Shown: positions 1 to 8,821, numbered from the stretch's first letter. The stretch is 46,769 nucleotides of DNA from Syntrophomonas sp. UBA4807 (GCA_002402575.1 DHGD01000115.1:21663-68431); one strand, 5' to 3'. The notes: generated by a model from the sequence alone, not told the origin. Numbers and translations are program-made.

Positions 1-29
1 AAATAATTTGTCTGCTGCCAAAAAGCTGG

Positions 30-65
30 AAACAGGGCTCTATTTGAGCCCTGTTTCTATATTTT
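30..65 (+). terminator. Rho-independent terminator of an upstream gene
   Basis: An 11-bp perfect stem (30-40 pairs with 46-56) closes a 5-nt loop and is followed by a T-rich run (57-65). It must end a transcript that starts outside the window. In Bacillus rny precedes ymdB, so that gene is a guess for what lies upstream. Confidence 0.85.
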
Positions 66-141
66 ACATATTTGTAACAGCAGGATTTCTCCGCCCCTTG
101 CAGAATTCGTTTATATTATGCAGTTTAAGGAGAAAATACAT

Positions 142-636
142 ATGTATCAGGATTCCGGTCTGGATGTCTTCATAAGTGCCAGCCTGAAATATCCCGAGCT
201 AAGCGCTGTGAGATATGAAGCTGATCAGGAACAATTGATTTTTGAGGCCGCGCTGCAAGGCGAATTGAGTTCGGAAAAACAAACCGCATTTGAACAGCGA
301 GTCATCTCTGCTGTCAAGCTGTTTCATAGTTTCAAAGGAACCGAGCCCCGGTGGATTAGCTTGGAATACCGACATTATGCGCCCGGGCTCATTTTATTGC
401 GCTATCGCCGGGACAGCTATACCGTTTCCGAGGAGGAAACCCAGTTGTACATAGAACTGCTGGCCGACGCCTTTAAAAATCAGGTCTACCGTGACAGCGC
501 CAATATGGAGATAGAAGAATCAGTCAAAATGAAGGTAAAGAGAAACTTGATACAGAAAATAAGCAGAGAAGATGCTGAGACCAATCGCTTTCTCTCCTAT
601 CGTGAAGGGGGCAGGGTAAGGGTCTTTAATAAGTGA
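142..636 (+). CDS. Hypothetical protein upstream of ymdB
   Basis: This is a 164-residue protein that I do not recognise. An in-frame ATG at 118 has no ribosome binding site, whereas AAGGAG at 127-132 sits nine bases before the ATG at 142, so I start it there (MYQDSGLDV). The protein is charged, has no membrane segment or signal peptide and no clear catalytic motif. The middle alternates hydrophobic and charged residues, as in a small alpha/beta fold. The C-terminus (KMKVKRNLIQKISRED...) is basic and probably helical. It ends 10 bases before ymdB and is probably co-transcribed with it. It takes the position that rny occupies in Bacillus but has no KH or HD signature of RNase Y. Confidence 0.7.
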   Translation: MYQDSGLDVFISASLKYPELSAVRYEADQEQLIFEAALQGELSSEKQTAFEQRVISAVKLFHSFKGTEPRWISLEYRHYAPGLILLRYRRDSYTVSEEETQLYIELLADAFKNQVYRDSANMEIEESVKMKVKRNLIQKISREDAETNRFLSYREGGRVRVFNK

Positions 637-646
637 GGGCTGAATT

Positions 647-1432
647 TTGAATATTCTGGTTATCGGAGATATCGTGGGAAGGCCTGGACGGCGCGCGGTT
701 AAGGCTCTGTTGCCGGTGGTCAGTCGGGAGTATGGGATTGATTTTGTGATTGCCAATGCCGAAAACGCTTCCGGGGGGAGGGGGCTCACCGGGGATGTTA
801 TGCAGGAATTGCTGTTAACCGGCATCGACGTCTTGACCATGGGCAATCATGTCTGGGACAATAAGGATATTTTTCGCATTATTGATGATGAACCCCGCCT
901 GATAAGACCTCTTAATTATCCCCAACCTTGTCCGGGTAAAGGCTACCATATCTATACTGCCGCATTCAGCACCAGGATAGCGGTTATAAACGCTTCCGGC
1001 CGGGTGTTTCTGCCCCCATTGGACTGCCCTTTCATGGCCGTAGACGAGGCCTTGAAAGATATTGAGGATAAAGCGGATATCATAATAGTCGATTTCCATG
1101 CCGAAGCTACCTCCGAGAAGGTTGCCTTCGGTTATTATTTTGATGGCCGGGTGCAGGCCGTTCTGGGAACCCACACCCATATACAGACCAGCGATGATCG
1201 CATCCTCCCCGGAGGGACTGCTTATATTACCGACCTCGGCATGACCGGGCCTTATGAGTCGGTATTGGGCATGAAAAAAGAGCTGGTTTTGGAAAAATTC
1301 CTCACCGGGCGCCCGGTGCGTTTAGAGGTAGCCGGCGGCAAAGCTCAGCTCGAAGGGGTTGTGCTGACAGTTGATGATTCTTCTTACCAGGTTAGCAGGA
1401 TTATGAAAATCTCCAAGATACTCAACGAATGA
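647..1432 (+). CDS. ymdB: YmdB-family metallophosphoesterase
   Basis: This 261-residue protein is a calcineurin-like phosphoesterase of the YmdB family, dimetal enzymes that hydrolyse cyclic nucleotides and in Bacillus influence biofilm and sporulation decisions. Visible metal-site motifs are GDIVGRPGR at the N-terminus, NAENASGG near residue 37, MGNHVWDN near 65, DFHAEATSEK near 150 and GTHTHIQT near 174. The length is typical of the family. It starts with TTG at 647, preceded by GTGAGGG. It lies just upstream of spoVS, as in Bacillus, which supports the assignment and a stationary-phase or developmental role. Confidence 0.95.
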   Translation: MNILVIGDIVGRPGRRAVKALLPVVSREYGIDFVIANAENASGGRGLTGDVMQELLLTGIDVLTMGNHVWDNKDIFRIIDDEPRLIRPLNYPQPCPGKGYHIYTAAFSTRIAVINASGRVFLPPLDCPFMAVDEALKDIEDKADIIIVDFHAEATSEKVAFGYYFDGRVQAVLGTHTHIQTSDDRILPGGTAYITDLGMTGPYESVLGMKKELVLEKFLTGRPVRLEVAGGKAQLEGVVLTVDDSSYQVSRIMKISKILNE

Positions 1433-1467
1433 ACATGTAAATTTATCCAACTCACCCCCTCGCAAAA

Positions 1468-1497
1468 GGAGGAATTGATGCTCTCGTTTAGAATATA
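1468..1497 (+). promoter_or_regulatory. SigH-type promoter of spoVS
   Basis: GGAGGAATT (1468-1476) matches the SigH -35 pattern RnAGGAwWW. Eleven bases later ttaGAATAT (1488-1496) matches the -10 pattern RnnGAATww except for its first base. In Bacillus spoVS is known to be under SigH control, which makes this a likely real site. No mapped transcript is available. Confidence 0.6.
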
Positions 1498-1554
1498 AAT
1501 GTAGGAGAGCAACGCGCCAATATATATATAAAGATATGAGGAGGAGGTTATTAG

Positions 1555-1815
1555 ATGGAGGTATTAAAAGTCTCAGCAAAATCGAGTCCAAATTCTGTCG
1601 CAGGAGCACTTGCGGGCGTACTTAGAGAAAAAGGAGCTGCAGAAATTCAAGCTATTGGTGCAGGTGCTATCAACCAGGCAGTCAAAGCAATAGCTATAGC
1701 GAGGGGATTCGTTGCTCCCAGCGGTATGGATCTGATTTGCATACCGGCGTTTACAGATATAATGATAGACGGCGAAGAAAGGACAGCGATTAAGCTCATC
1801 ATCGAGCCTAGATAA
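1555..1815 (+). CDS. spoVS: Stage V sporulation protein S
   Basis: This 86-residue protein matches SpoVS closely along its whole length (MEVLKVSAKSSPNSVAGAL, AIGAGAINQAVKAIAIARG, IPAFTDIMIDGEERTAIKL). SpoVS is a small Alba-like nucleic-acid-binding protein needed for septation and coat steps in sporulation. A near-perfect ribosome binding site (GAGGAGG around 1540) precedes the ATG. It has its own promoter (SigH-like, 1468-1497) and terminator (1858-1886), so it is probably a single-gene unit. Its presence supports an endospore-forming host. Confidence 0.97.
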   Translation: MEVLKVSAKSSPNSVAGALAGVLREKGAAEIQAIGAGAINQAVKAIAIARGFVAPSGMDLICIPAFTDIMIDGEERTAIKLIIEPR

Positions 1816-1857
1816 ATCCTTTAGCCGTTTGTTTAAATAGACAGATACAATACCGCT

Positions 1858-1886
1858 AACCTGCTAGATAGGCAGGTTTTTATTTT
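1858..1886 (+). terminator. Terminator after spoVS
   Basis: A 7-bp stem (AACCTGC 1858-1864 with GCAGGTT 1872-1878) is followed by TTTTATTTT. It separates spoVS from the dipeptidase gene. Confidence 0.85.
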
Positions 1887-1905
1887 GACGTTATGGAGGC
1901 TGGCC

Positions 1906-2826
1906 ATGATTATTGATCTGCATTGTGACACATTATCCCGGGTGGCGGAAAGCTCGTTCGGTCTGGCACAAAACCCTTTCCATTTTGACATCGCGAGGGC
2001 AAGGGCGGCTGGAATTAAGGCGCAGTTATTTGCCCTGTTCAGCCACAACCAGGATAACAATATGGTCTTGCGAGCTATTCTGCGCCAGATTGCCGCCTAC
2101 CATGTTCAACTGCAGGCTGCCGCTGCCGCCAGGTCAGTTGAAACGGCGGATGATCTGGCGGCAGCCTTAAGCCAAGACCAATTGGCTTGTATACTGCACC
2201 TGGAAGGGGCTGACGCGCTGGGTAAGGATGCCGCCTTGTGGCCGCTTTTCCACCGCCTCGGGGTGCGCAGCCTGGGGTTGACCTGGAATTATAATAATGC
2301 TTTTGCCGGCGGTGTACTGGATACAGAACCGACTGCATTGAGCCCGGTCGGCAGGCGACTGCTCTTAGAGTTGGAAAGATCGCGAAGCATTCTCGACCTG
2401 GCCCACGTGGCGGAAAAAAGTTATTATCAAGCACTGGAGCGCTTCAGTGGCCCGGTCATGGTATCCCATGCCAACGCCTACGCGGTGTGCAGGCATCCCC
2501 GCAATCTTAATGACCGCCAAATACTTGCTTTAGCGGAGCGCGAGGGGATTGTAGGCATTAACCTGGTGCCGGATTTCGTCTGCGCCACCCAGCCCGATTT
2601 GGACCGAGTGGTGGACCACATCGACCATATCGCCTCACTGGCGGGGATACGGTATGTGGCACTGGGATCCGATTTCGACGGCGCTGACACTCTGCTATTA
2701 GGCGGGGTGGAGGATTACCGAGAATTGGAAATATGTTTAAAAACACGCGGTTTCAGTGCGCAGGAGTGCGCGGCGGTAATGCACGACAATGCCCTGGCGT
2801 TCCTGACCAGGGCATTGTCGGCATGA
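1906..2826 (+). CDS. Membrane-dipeptidase family M19 peptidase
   Basis: This 306-residue protein is a family M19 (renal dipeptidase-like) zinc enzyme that cleaves dipeptides. The H-x-D metal motif is IDLHCDTL at the very N-terminus. Further ligands are ILHLEGADAL near residue 93, LGLTWNYNN near 118, SHANAYAVCRHPRNLND near 190-206 and ALGSDFDG near 246. A TTG at 1885 is in frame, but the GGAGG at 1895-1899 fits the ATG at 1906, which starts the protein right at the family motif. No signal peptide is seen, so it acts in the cytoplasm. The last 14 codons are written as a perfect inverted repeat (2784-2820). Confidence 0.93.
   Translation: MIIDLHCDTLSRVAESSFGLAQNPFHFDIARARAAGIKAQLFALFSHNQDNNMVLRAILRQIAAYHVQLQAAAAARSVETADDLAAALSQDQLACILHLEGADALGKDAALWPLFHRLGVRSLGLTWNYNNAFAGGVLDTEPTALSPVGRRLLLELERSRSILDLAHVAEKSYYQALERFSGPVMVSHANAYAVCRHPRNLNDRQILALAEREGIVGINLVPDFVCATQPDLDRVVDHIDHIASLAGIRYVALGSDFDGADTLLLGGVEDYRELEICLKTRGFSAQECAAVMHDNALAFLTRALSA
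2784..2820. repeat. 14-bp perfect inverted repeat inside the 3' end of the dipeptidase gene
   Basis: Positions 2784-2797 pair perfectly with 2807-2820 around a 9-nt loop. The stem is GC-rich and lies wholly in coding DNA, ending just before the stop codon. No T-run follows, so it is more likely an RNA 3'-end stabiliser or a protein site than a classic terminator. Confidence 0.8.
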
Positions 2827-2879
2827 ACAGGTTCAATGATATATAATATGGGAAATGATGTGCGTGGAGAGGTAAAGCA

Positions 2880-3725
2880 ATGTTTTATGATTTGCATGTT
2901 CATACCAGCGCTTCGGACGGAATCTTAACTCCGGCCGAGGTGTTGCACCAGGCTGAGCAGATTGGTTTGCCTGGCATCGCCATTACCGACCATGATACGG
3001 TTGAAGGACTATCAGCAGCCTGGGCTTGCATGGAAAGCAAGCATCTCAATCTGGAACTGATTTCGGGGATTGAACTCAATACTGAAGTGGAAGCCGGGGA
3101 GGTACATTTGCTGGGTTATTATATTGACGATCAATGCCCGCAACTATTGGAAAATCTGCAGGAGATCAAAGCAGCCCGCTTTATGAGAGCCCGGCGCATG
3201 GTATCCCGGCTGCGCGAGATGGGTTATCTGATAACTTTTGAACAGGTCCGGAATCTGGCTCAGAATGATCTTATTGCCAGACCTCATGTGGCAAAAGCCT
3301 TAATGGAAAAAGGTTATGTATTCTCGATACGGGAGGCGTTCAACAAATTTATCGGACGGGGCTGCCCGGCCTATGTGCCCCGATACCGGTTTACACCCCG
3401 CAAAGCTATCGAATTAATCCAGGCCGCCGGAGGCATAACCGTTCTGGCTCATCCTGGATTGGTGCGTAACACCAGATTGGTGGAAGAGATTCTGGACATG
3501 GGCGTGCAGGGAGTGGAGGTTTTCTACCCCGAACACAGTATACAAGAAACTGATTATTTCCTGGATATGGCAGCACGGCGGGGACTTTTGGTAACCGGCG
3601 GTTCTGATTTCCACGGTGGCGGCAGCGATAATATGCGCGGCCGGCTCGGCGCAGCCGGGCTGAGTCCTGAGTATATGGCCAAAATAAGGGCATATCGAAG
3701 AGAAAATAGTCTAAAAAAACAATAA
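2880..3725 (+). CDS. PHP-domain metal-dependent phosphoesterase
   Basis: This 281-residue protein has the PHP metal-binding motifs: YDLHVHTSASDG at residues 3-14, ITDHDTVEG near 37, SGIELNTE near 61, RPHVAKAL near 137, LAHPGL near 187 and TGGSDFHG near 239. The closest characterised relatives are the YciV/RNase AM group, which act on 3',5'-bisphosphonucleotides or short RNA 5' ends. I cannot choose between these activities from the sequence. GGAGAGG lies before the ATG. It follows the dipeptidase by 53 bases, with a TATAAT at 2842-2847 in the gap but no good -35. Confidence 0.92.
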   Translation: MFYDLHVHTSASDGILTPAEVLHQAEQIGLPGIAITDHDTVEGLSAAWACMESKHLNLELISGIELNTEVEAGEVHLLGYYIDDQCPQLLENLQEIKAARFMRARRMVSRLREMGYLITFEQVRNLAQNDLIARPHVAKALMEKGYVFSIREAFNKFIGRGCPAYVPRYRFTPRKAIELIQAAGGITVLAHPGLVRNTRLVEEILDMGVQGVEVFYPEHSIQETDYFLDMAARRGLLVTGGSDFHGGGSDNMRGRLGAAGLSPEYMAKIRAYRRENSLKKQ

Positions 3726-3734
3726 AATAACCTT

Positions 3735-3760
3735 GCCGGCAGGAAGATTTCCTGGCTTTG
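3735..3760 (+). terminator. Weak hairpin after the PHP gene
   Basis: CAGGAA (3740-3745) pairs with TTCCTG (3749-3754), and flanking GC pairs extend the stem. Only TTTG follows, so termination is likely partial. Confidence 0.4.
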
Positions 3761-3809
3761 TAGAATATACCAATATATTTGGCAATATTCTGGAAAGGGC
3801 AGGATATCA

Positions 3810-4826
3810 TTGAAAAAATTTGCAGCTATTTCTCTTAGCATTGTCATATGGGCTTCATCCTCGTTCGTAGCCGTGGCCGGGCCGCTTACTTATACAGTTA
3901 AATCCGGTGACTCTTTATGGAAAATCGCCTCGCAGAATGGGGTGACGGTCGAGTATCTTAGAAGTATCAACAGTCTCAGCAGCGATGCATTGCAGATCGG
4001 CGACGTGCTGAAGCTCAGCGCCGGCGCTCCTGATGCCCCTGCCTCATCCGCCCCGTCATCCCCTTCAAATGGAATCTATGTGATTCAATCCGGAGACTGC
4101 CTGGGTACTATTGCCGACCAATTTAGTATGACGGTCGAACAACTTAAGGCTCTGAACGGATTGCAAAGTGATCTGATTCACGTCGGCAGCACCCTGTTGG
4201 TAAACCAGGATGCCGCAGCACTGCCTGTATCGGCGGTACAAGCCATGGCAGCAGCAGCGACCGCCTCCCCTGGCGGAGAACAACAGTATGTATTGCAGCC
4301 CGGCGACAGTCTGGAAAAGGTGGCTCTTCAATTCGGAATTTCAGTGGGATATTTAATGCAAATAAATGATCTGCAGAGTGACATCCTAGATGCAGGGGTA
4401 GTTTTACGCATATGGCCTGAACCGGTGCCAGTGTCAAGATCAGGCGGGCCTGATTCGTATATGCGCATCCTCAAGACAGCTTCCCGGTATCTGGGGACCC
4501 CGTATCAATATGGAGGCAGCGGACCTGGGGGATTTGATTGTTCTGGATTCGTGCAATACGTGTTTAAACAGAATGGCTACAGCCTGCCGCGAACTGCCTC
4601 GTCTCAATATGGGATGGGCACTGCCGTTGCCAAGAGCAATCTGCAACCCGGGGATTTAGTGTTCTTCAAATGTTATAGCTCAAGTATCGATCATGTGGGG
4701 ATTTATAGCGGCGGAGGGAAGTTTATCCACTCCAGTTCGCCACGCAGCGGAGGGGTTATCTATTCGTCCCTGTCAGAAAGTTATTACGCGCGTACTTATT
4801 ACGGCGCCAAGCGCCTAATTCAGTAA
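3810..4826 (+). CDS. Secreted LysM-NlpC/P60 peptidoglycan hydrolase
   Basis: This 338-residue protein is an exported cell-wall endopeptidase. A signal peptide (MKKFAAIS..., residues 1-24, likely cleaved after AVA) is followed by three LysM peptidoglycan-binding repeats at about 28-69, 89-131 and 159-201, each with the (S/P)GD motif and ending in an aliphatic V-L. The C-terminal NlpC/P60 domain (about 216-337) has the catalytic Cys244 in FDCSGFVQ and His295 in DHVGIYSG. Such enzymes cut D-Glu-diaminopimelate type bonds during growth, separation or sporulation. It starts with TTG at 3810 after GGGCAGGA. Confidence 0.95.
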   Translation: MKKFAAISLSIVIWASSSFVAVAGPLTYTVKSGDSLWKIASQNGVTVEYLRSINSLSSDALQIGDVLKLSAGAPDAPASSAPSSPSNGIYVIQSGDCLGTIADQFSMTVEQLKALNGLQSDLIHVGSTLLVNQDAAALPVSAVQAMAAAATASPGGEQQYVLQPGDSLEKVALQFGISVGYLMQINDLQSDILDAGVVLRIWPEPVPVSRSGGPDSYMRILKTASRYLGTPYQYGGSGPGGFDCSGFVQYVFKQNGYSLPRTASSQYGMGTAVAKSNLQPGDLVFFKCYSSSIDHVGIYSGGGKFIHSSSPRSGGVIYSSLSESYYARTYYGAKRLIQ

Positions 4827-4839
4827 ATGGGGGATCAGT

Positions 4840-5232
4840 ATGCCAGACGAAACCGAAGCCCTGTTTTTTTTGCCCAAAACCATATTCGGCAGCCTGGAAT
4901 GGAAGGCTATGGAGGAACGTGAATACAAAGCGGGCCCTGATGCCCTCTTGGAGGAATTGCTGCAGCAAAAGGCCTGGTCCAATGTAGAAATACTCTGGGT
5001 GTTAAAGCGGATGATATATTTCTATGGGCGCAAAGAAGATGTTCTTAAAAAGGCTCCCGCCAAACGTCTGATGTTGAACATGAATGATGTTTTACGAGTT
5101 ATTTACCTGATTTTGGATATAGCTGATCCTGAACTGGATGACAACATGCGCAGTTACATTACCAACAAATTGTCAGACGCCACCTGGGGAATTAATTCAC
5201 GCACCAGAGAATATCTATATAAAATAGACTAA
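4840..5232 (+). CDS. Hypothetical protein
   Basis: This 130-residue protein is not one I recognise. It begins with ATG at 4840 behind GGGGGATC and is mostly predicted helix, with several aromatic and charged stretches (ILWVLKRMIYFYGRK, VLRVIYLILDIAD). It has no cysteine pairs, signal peptide or membrane segment. It sits 13 bases after the cell-wall hydrolase, so the two may be co-transcribed. The reading frame is well preserved with a plausible ribosome binding site, so I take it as real, but I assign no function. Confidence 0.6.
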   Translation: MPDETEALFFLPKTIFGSLEWKAMEEREYKAGPDALLEELLQQKAWSNVEILWVLKRMIYFYGRKEDVLKKAPAKRLMLNMNDVLRVIYLILDIADPELDDNMRSYITNKLSDATWGINSRTREYLYKID

Positions 5233-5302
5233 TAAAAATAATGGGTATATTCAGATTATATATTTTGCAGTGAACATTTCTGGGGTGGGGAGGTCCGGTT
5301 TA

Positions 5303-5932
5303 TTGGTCAACGGGCTTAGGGAAGAGAATATCCGCCGCATTATAGAGCTTGAGGACCGTATCTGCGCATGTCGGCGCTGCCCGGAGCAACTTCACTGTGT
5401 GCGTCGGCCGGCCCTGGGTAAGGGGGAGTTGAACCCTGATATTATGGTGGTCTTCGAGGGTGAGAATCAGTACACTACTGACCTGGAACGGGTCATCGAG
5501 TTGCGCGTCCTGCTCAAGACCTGCTTTTCCGTGGAGCGGATTTATCATACTTATATGACGCGTTGCGCCCCCAAAGCCTGCTCCTCCCGGCACAGCGCGT
5601 GCTGCTACACTCAGAGCAAACTCCTGGACAAAGACTATCACTGCATTCTTAACCAACAATCCTGCACCGGATTACCCATTAAAGCCGACACTGCGCAGAT
5701 CATCAACTGCCTGGCCTATTTGGTGGAGGAGATTGAAATATTGTCTCCCCGCTGTGTACTTCTTATGGGAGAGCGGGTCAGTGACTTTGTGCTGAGGTGC
5801 TTCGGTATCTTTGACAGCATTACTCCAGGGCAGTTCTTTTACGCCAATCAGCACAGCTTCATGGTAGCCCACGATGAACATACTTTTAACCACACTGAAT
5901 GCCTTCAATTGGCAGCTTGCCTGCCAACCTGA
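5303..5932 (+). CDS. Degenerate family-4 uracil-DNA-glycosylase-like Fe-S protein
   Basis: This 209-residue protein resembles family 4 UDG in layout. It has an N-terminal C-x2-C (CACRRCPEQLHC) and a strand before the active-site loop (NPDIMVVFEGE). A Cys follows in TRCAP, and later comes a Cys-containing helix plus strand (IINCLAYLVEEIEILSPRCVLLMGE). The four cysteines fit the [4Fe-4S] ligands of that family. However, the GEAPG active-site motif is replaced by FEGENQYTTD and there is no HPS motif, only AHDEHTFNH, so glycosylase activity is doubtful. A Cys/His-rich insert (KACSSRHSACC...) is unusual. A GTG at 5270 is possible, but GGGGAGG at 5287-5293 points to TTG at 5303. Confidence 0.55.
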   Translation: MVNGLREENIRRIIELEDRICACRRCPEQLHCVRRPALGKGELNPDIMVVFEGENQYTTDLERVIELRVLLKTCFSVERIYHTYMTRCAPKACSSRHSACCYTQSKLLDKDYHCILNQQSCTGLPIKADTAQIINCLAYLVEEIEILSPRCVLLMGERVSDFVLRCFGIFDSITPGQFFYANQHSFMVAHDEHTFNHTECLQLAACLPT

Positions 5933-6100
5933 TTCACACTTCGCGCACTTGACTCAGCCCCTATTGCGCCTCTGCGGCAGGAGGGACCGCATCGCAGCGC
6001 AGTTCTGGCAAGACTTGTCAGCGTTCTTAAGCCTGTCTGCTGTTCTTTCGCCCCTTTGGCTTGAATAACTATTTCAAAAAGAGCAATACGGGGGCCGATC

Positions 6101-8809
6101 ATGAGCCAGACCCTATGGCACCAACATTCTGTACAGCAGACCGTCAAACAACTGAACACCGGACTTGACAAAGGCCTCTCGGCATATCAGGTGCAAAACC
6201 TGCAGAAGCTGTATCCCAATGTGCTGGAAGAAGGAAAAAGACAGAAACCGCTGGCCATGCTGCTGAGCCAATTCACCGACACTATGGTTTTGGTTCTGCT
6301 GGGTGCAACCGTTATTTCCGGTTTGGTAGGCAATATGGCCGACGCCATAACCATTATGGCTATCGTGGTCTTAAATGCCCTGCTGGGCTTTGCCCAGGAA
6401 TACCGGGCGGAACGATCCCTGGACGAAATCAACAGGATGACTTCGCCATATGCTTTGGTGTTGAGAGAGGGGCAGCGGCGCAGGATTCCGGCGGCGGAAT
6501 TGGTGCCTGGAGATGTGGTATTTCTGGAAACTGGAGACAAAGTGCCTGCTGATCTGCGCTTAGTAACGGTGAGCAATCTGGAAATAGATGAAGCGCCATT
6601 AACCGGAGAATCGATACCAGTCAGCAAAAAGGCCAACATCGTTTTACCGGGTGCAACTCCTCTGGCTGATCAGGTTAACATGGCATTCATGGGAACTGCG
6701 GTAACCCGCGGACGCGGTCAGGCCGTGGCTGTCGAGACCGGAATGCGCACCGTTATGGGCCAGGTCGCGCAGATGATCTCAGAAACCAAGCCGGCTCCAA
6801 CTCCGCTGCAAATAAAACTGGATCAGCTCGGTAAGATGCTGATTATTATCTGTCTGCTGGTATGCGCCGGAGTGGCCTTTTTGGGTATATACCGAGGCGA
6901 AGACTTTATCACCATGCTTTTGACCGGCATCAGTCTGGCGGTGGCCGCCATTCCTGAAGGTCTTCCGGCCATAGTTACTGTGGTATTGGCCTTGGGGGTG
7001 CAGCGCATGGCTAAAAACCACGCTATAGTGAGGCGCCTCTCCGCGGTGGAGACACTGGGCTGCACCACGGTTATCTGTTCTGACAAGACCGGCACCCTGA
7101 CCCAGAATAAAATGACCGTTAAAAGAGTGGCCACTCTGGACCGGGTTTTGCAAGTGAACGGGGAAGGTTATACCCCCAAAGGGGAATTCACCTGGAACGG
7201 GCAGCCTTTTTTACCGGGTGCCGATCCGGCTCTGAAACAGCTTCTGAAGGCCGCTTATTTTTGCAATAATGCTTACCTCGACAAGCTGTACGGAGAAGAT
7301 GTCATACAAGGAGATCCGACTGAGGGCGCCCTTAAGGTTTTGGCTCTTAAGGCCGGCCTTGGTGACGGCAAACAGGTTCGAATCCGCGAGTATCCTTTTG
7401 ATTCGGAACGCAAGATGATGAGCGTGGTTATCAGTGAGGAAGGCGCTTTGCAGGTATTGACCAAAGGCGCTCTGGATATGCTCCTGCCGCGCTGCAGCAG
7501 AGCCATGGTTAATGGCCGCATTGTGCCCCTCAGCAAAGAAAAGCGCGATACACTGTTAAAACTGCAGGATGATTGGGCTCAGGAAGCGATGCGGGTACTT
7601 GGCTTTGCGTTCCGTGACATATCCCCCATGGCTAGCCAGAATGATATTGACCGAGATTTGGAATCCAACTTAATCCTTGTGGGCATCTGCGGTATAGTGG
7701 ACCCGCCGCGGCCGGGGGTGGCATATTCGGTCGGACAGTGCGTTCAGGCAGGGATAGTGCCGGTGATGATAACCGGCGACCATCCCTTGACGGCCCGGGC
7801 TATTGCCTCACAGGTTGGCATCGGTGGCAATGCTGTCATCACCGGCGCGGAGATTGACCGCATGGGAGATAAGGAATTGTATGCCGGGGCTATAAATGCA
7901 CGTGTTTTCGCCCGGGTTTCTCCCCAGCACAAACACCGCATTGTCAAGGTGCTGCAGGCCAGACAGCAGGTGGTAGCCATGACCGGGGACGGAGTGAATG
8001 ACGCTCCGGCATTAAAAGCAGCCGACATTGGGGTGGCGATGGGGATGTCCGGCACCGATGTGTCCAAAGAGGCGGCAGCCATGATACTGGCTGATGACGA
8101 TTTTTCTACCATCGTCACCGCGGTGCATGAAGGCCGTGCTATCTACGACAATATCCGCAAATTCATCCGTTATCTGCTGGGGTGCAACATTGGCGAGGTC
8201 CTGGTCATGTTCCTGGCTTCACTCCTGGCCATGCCCATGCCCATGCTGCCTATACAGATATTGTGGGTCAATTTGGTTACTGATGGACTGCCCGCTATGG
8301 CCTTGGGGCTTGAACCGCCTGAGCCGGGGATAATGAGCCATCGGCCCCGCCCCCGTAATGAAAGCATATTTGCGCGCCGACTGGGGCGGATCATATTAGC
8401 CCGAGGTTCCTATATAGCGATTGTAACACTCTTGGCCTTTGTGGCGGGGATGGCGGCGGCCTCATGGATGAATTGCCAAGAACCGCTTATACTGGCGCGC
8501 AGCATGGCTTTGACCACCCTGGTTTTCGCCCAGTTATGTTATGTGTTCGAATGCCGTTCGGAACGTTACTCACCATTTGAACTGGGATTTTTAGGCAACC
8601 GCTTCATGGCCGCGGCAGTGAGCATTTCTATCAGTATGCATCTGCTGGTTTTGTATGTGCCCGCCTTGCAGGCAATCTTCTCCACTTGCCCCCTAAATGC
8701 CTGGCAATGGCTTTTTATTCTAGCCTTAACCGGCAGCAAACTGCTGTGGAGCTACGTCGCCTATGTTTATAAACGTTTCATGATGCCGGCCTTGCTGCCT
8801 GCTGATTAA
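6101..8809 (+). CDS. P2A-type calcium-translocating ATPase (YloB-like)
   Basis: This 902-residue SERCA-like pump exports Ca2+ using ATP. The N-terminal cation-ATPase domain (about 5-75) is followed by the actuator with the TGES loop, M4 PEGLPA near 287, phosphorylation Asp328 in SDKTGTLTQNK, the KGA nucleotide-binding motif and the TGDGVNDAP hinge. M5 has Asn696 and Glu699 (CNIGEV), and M6 has Asn724 and Asp728 (NLVTDGLP). These have the same spacing as the SERCA Ca2+ ligands N768/E771 and N796/D800, so both calcium sites appear intact. It occupies the yloB position before yicC. The upstream 168-bp gap (5933-6100) shows no riboswitch I can recognise. Confidence 0.95.
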   Translation: MSQTLWHQHSVQQTVKQLNTGLDKGLSAYQVQNLQKLYPNVLEEGKRQKPLAMLLSQFTDTMVLVLLGATVISGLVGNMADAITIMAIVVLNALLGFAQEYRAERSLDEINRMTSPYALVLREGQRRRIPAAELVPGDVVFLETGDKVPADLRLVTVSNLEIDEAPLTGESIPVSKKANIVLPGATPLADQVNMAFMGTAVTRGRGQAVAVETGMRTVMGQVAQMISETKPAPTPLQIKLDQLGKMLIIICLLVCAGVAFLGIYRGEDFITMLLTGISLAVAAIPEGLPAIVTVVLALGVQRMAKNHAIVRRLSAVETLGCTTVICSDKTGTLTQNKMTVKRVATLDRVLQVNGEGYTPKGEFTWNGQPFLPGADPALKQLLKAAYFCNNAYLDKLYGEDVIQGDPTEGALKVLALKAGLGDGKQVRIREYPFDSERKMMSVVISEEGALQVLTKGALDMLLPRCSRAMVNGRIVPLSKEKRDTLLKLQDDWAQEAMRVLGFAFRDISPMASQNDIDRDLESNLILVGICGIVDPPRPGVAYSVGQCVQAGIVPVMITGDHPLTARAIASQVGIGGNAVITGAEIDRMGDKELYAGAINARVFARVSPQHKHRIVKVLQARQQVVAMTGDGVNDAPALKAADIGVAMGMSGTDVSKEAAAMILADDDFSTIVTAVHEGRAIYDNIRKFIRYLLGCNIGEVLVMFLASLLAMPMPMLPIQILWVNLVTDGLPAMALGLEPPEPGIMSHRPRPRNESIFARRLGRIILARGSYIAIVTLLAFVAGMAAASWMNCQEPLILARSMALTTLVFAQLCYVFECRSERYSPFELGFLGNRFMAAAVSISISMHLLVLYVPALQAIFSTCPLNAWQWLFILALTGSKLLWSYVAYVYKRFMMPALLPAD

Positions 8810-8821
8810 GGCGCGATTCCT

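Noticed and set aside
5874..6068. Plus-strand 64-codon open frame between the UDG-like gene and the Ca-ATPase
   Set aside because: It overlaps the end of the UDG-like gene, has no ribosome binding site, and the sequence looks random.
5933..6100. Mn2+ (yybP-ykoY) riboswitch upstream of the P-type ATPase
   Set aside because: I looked for the conserved core because such pumps often have one. The blocks are not present.
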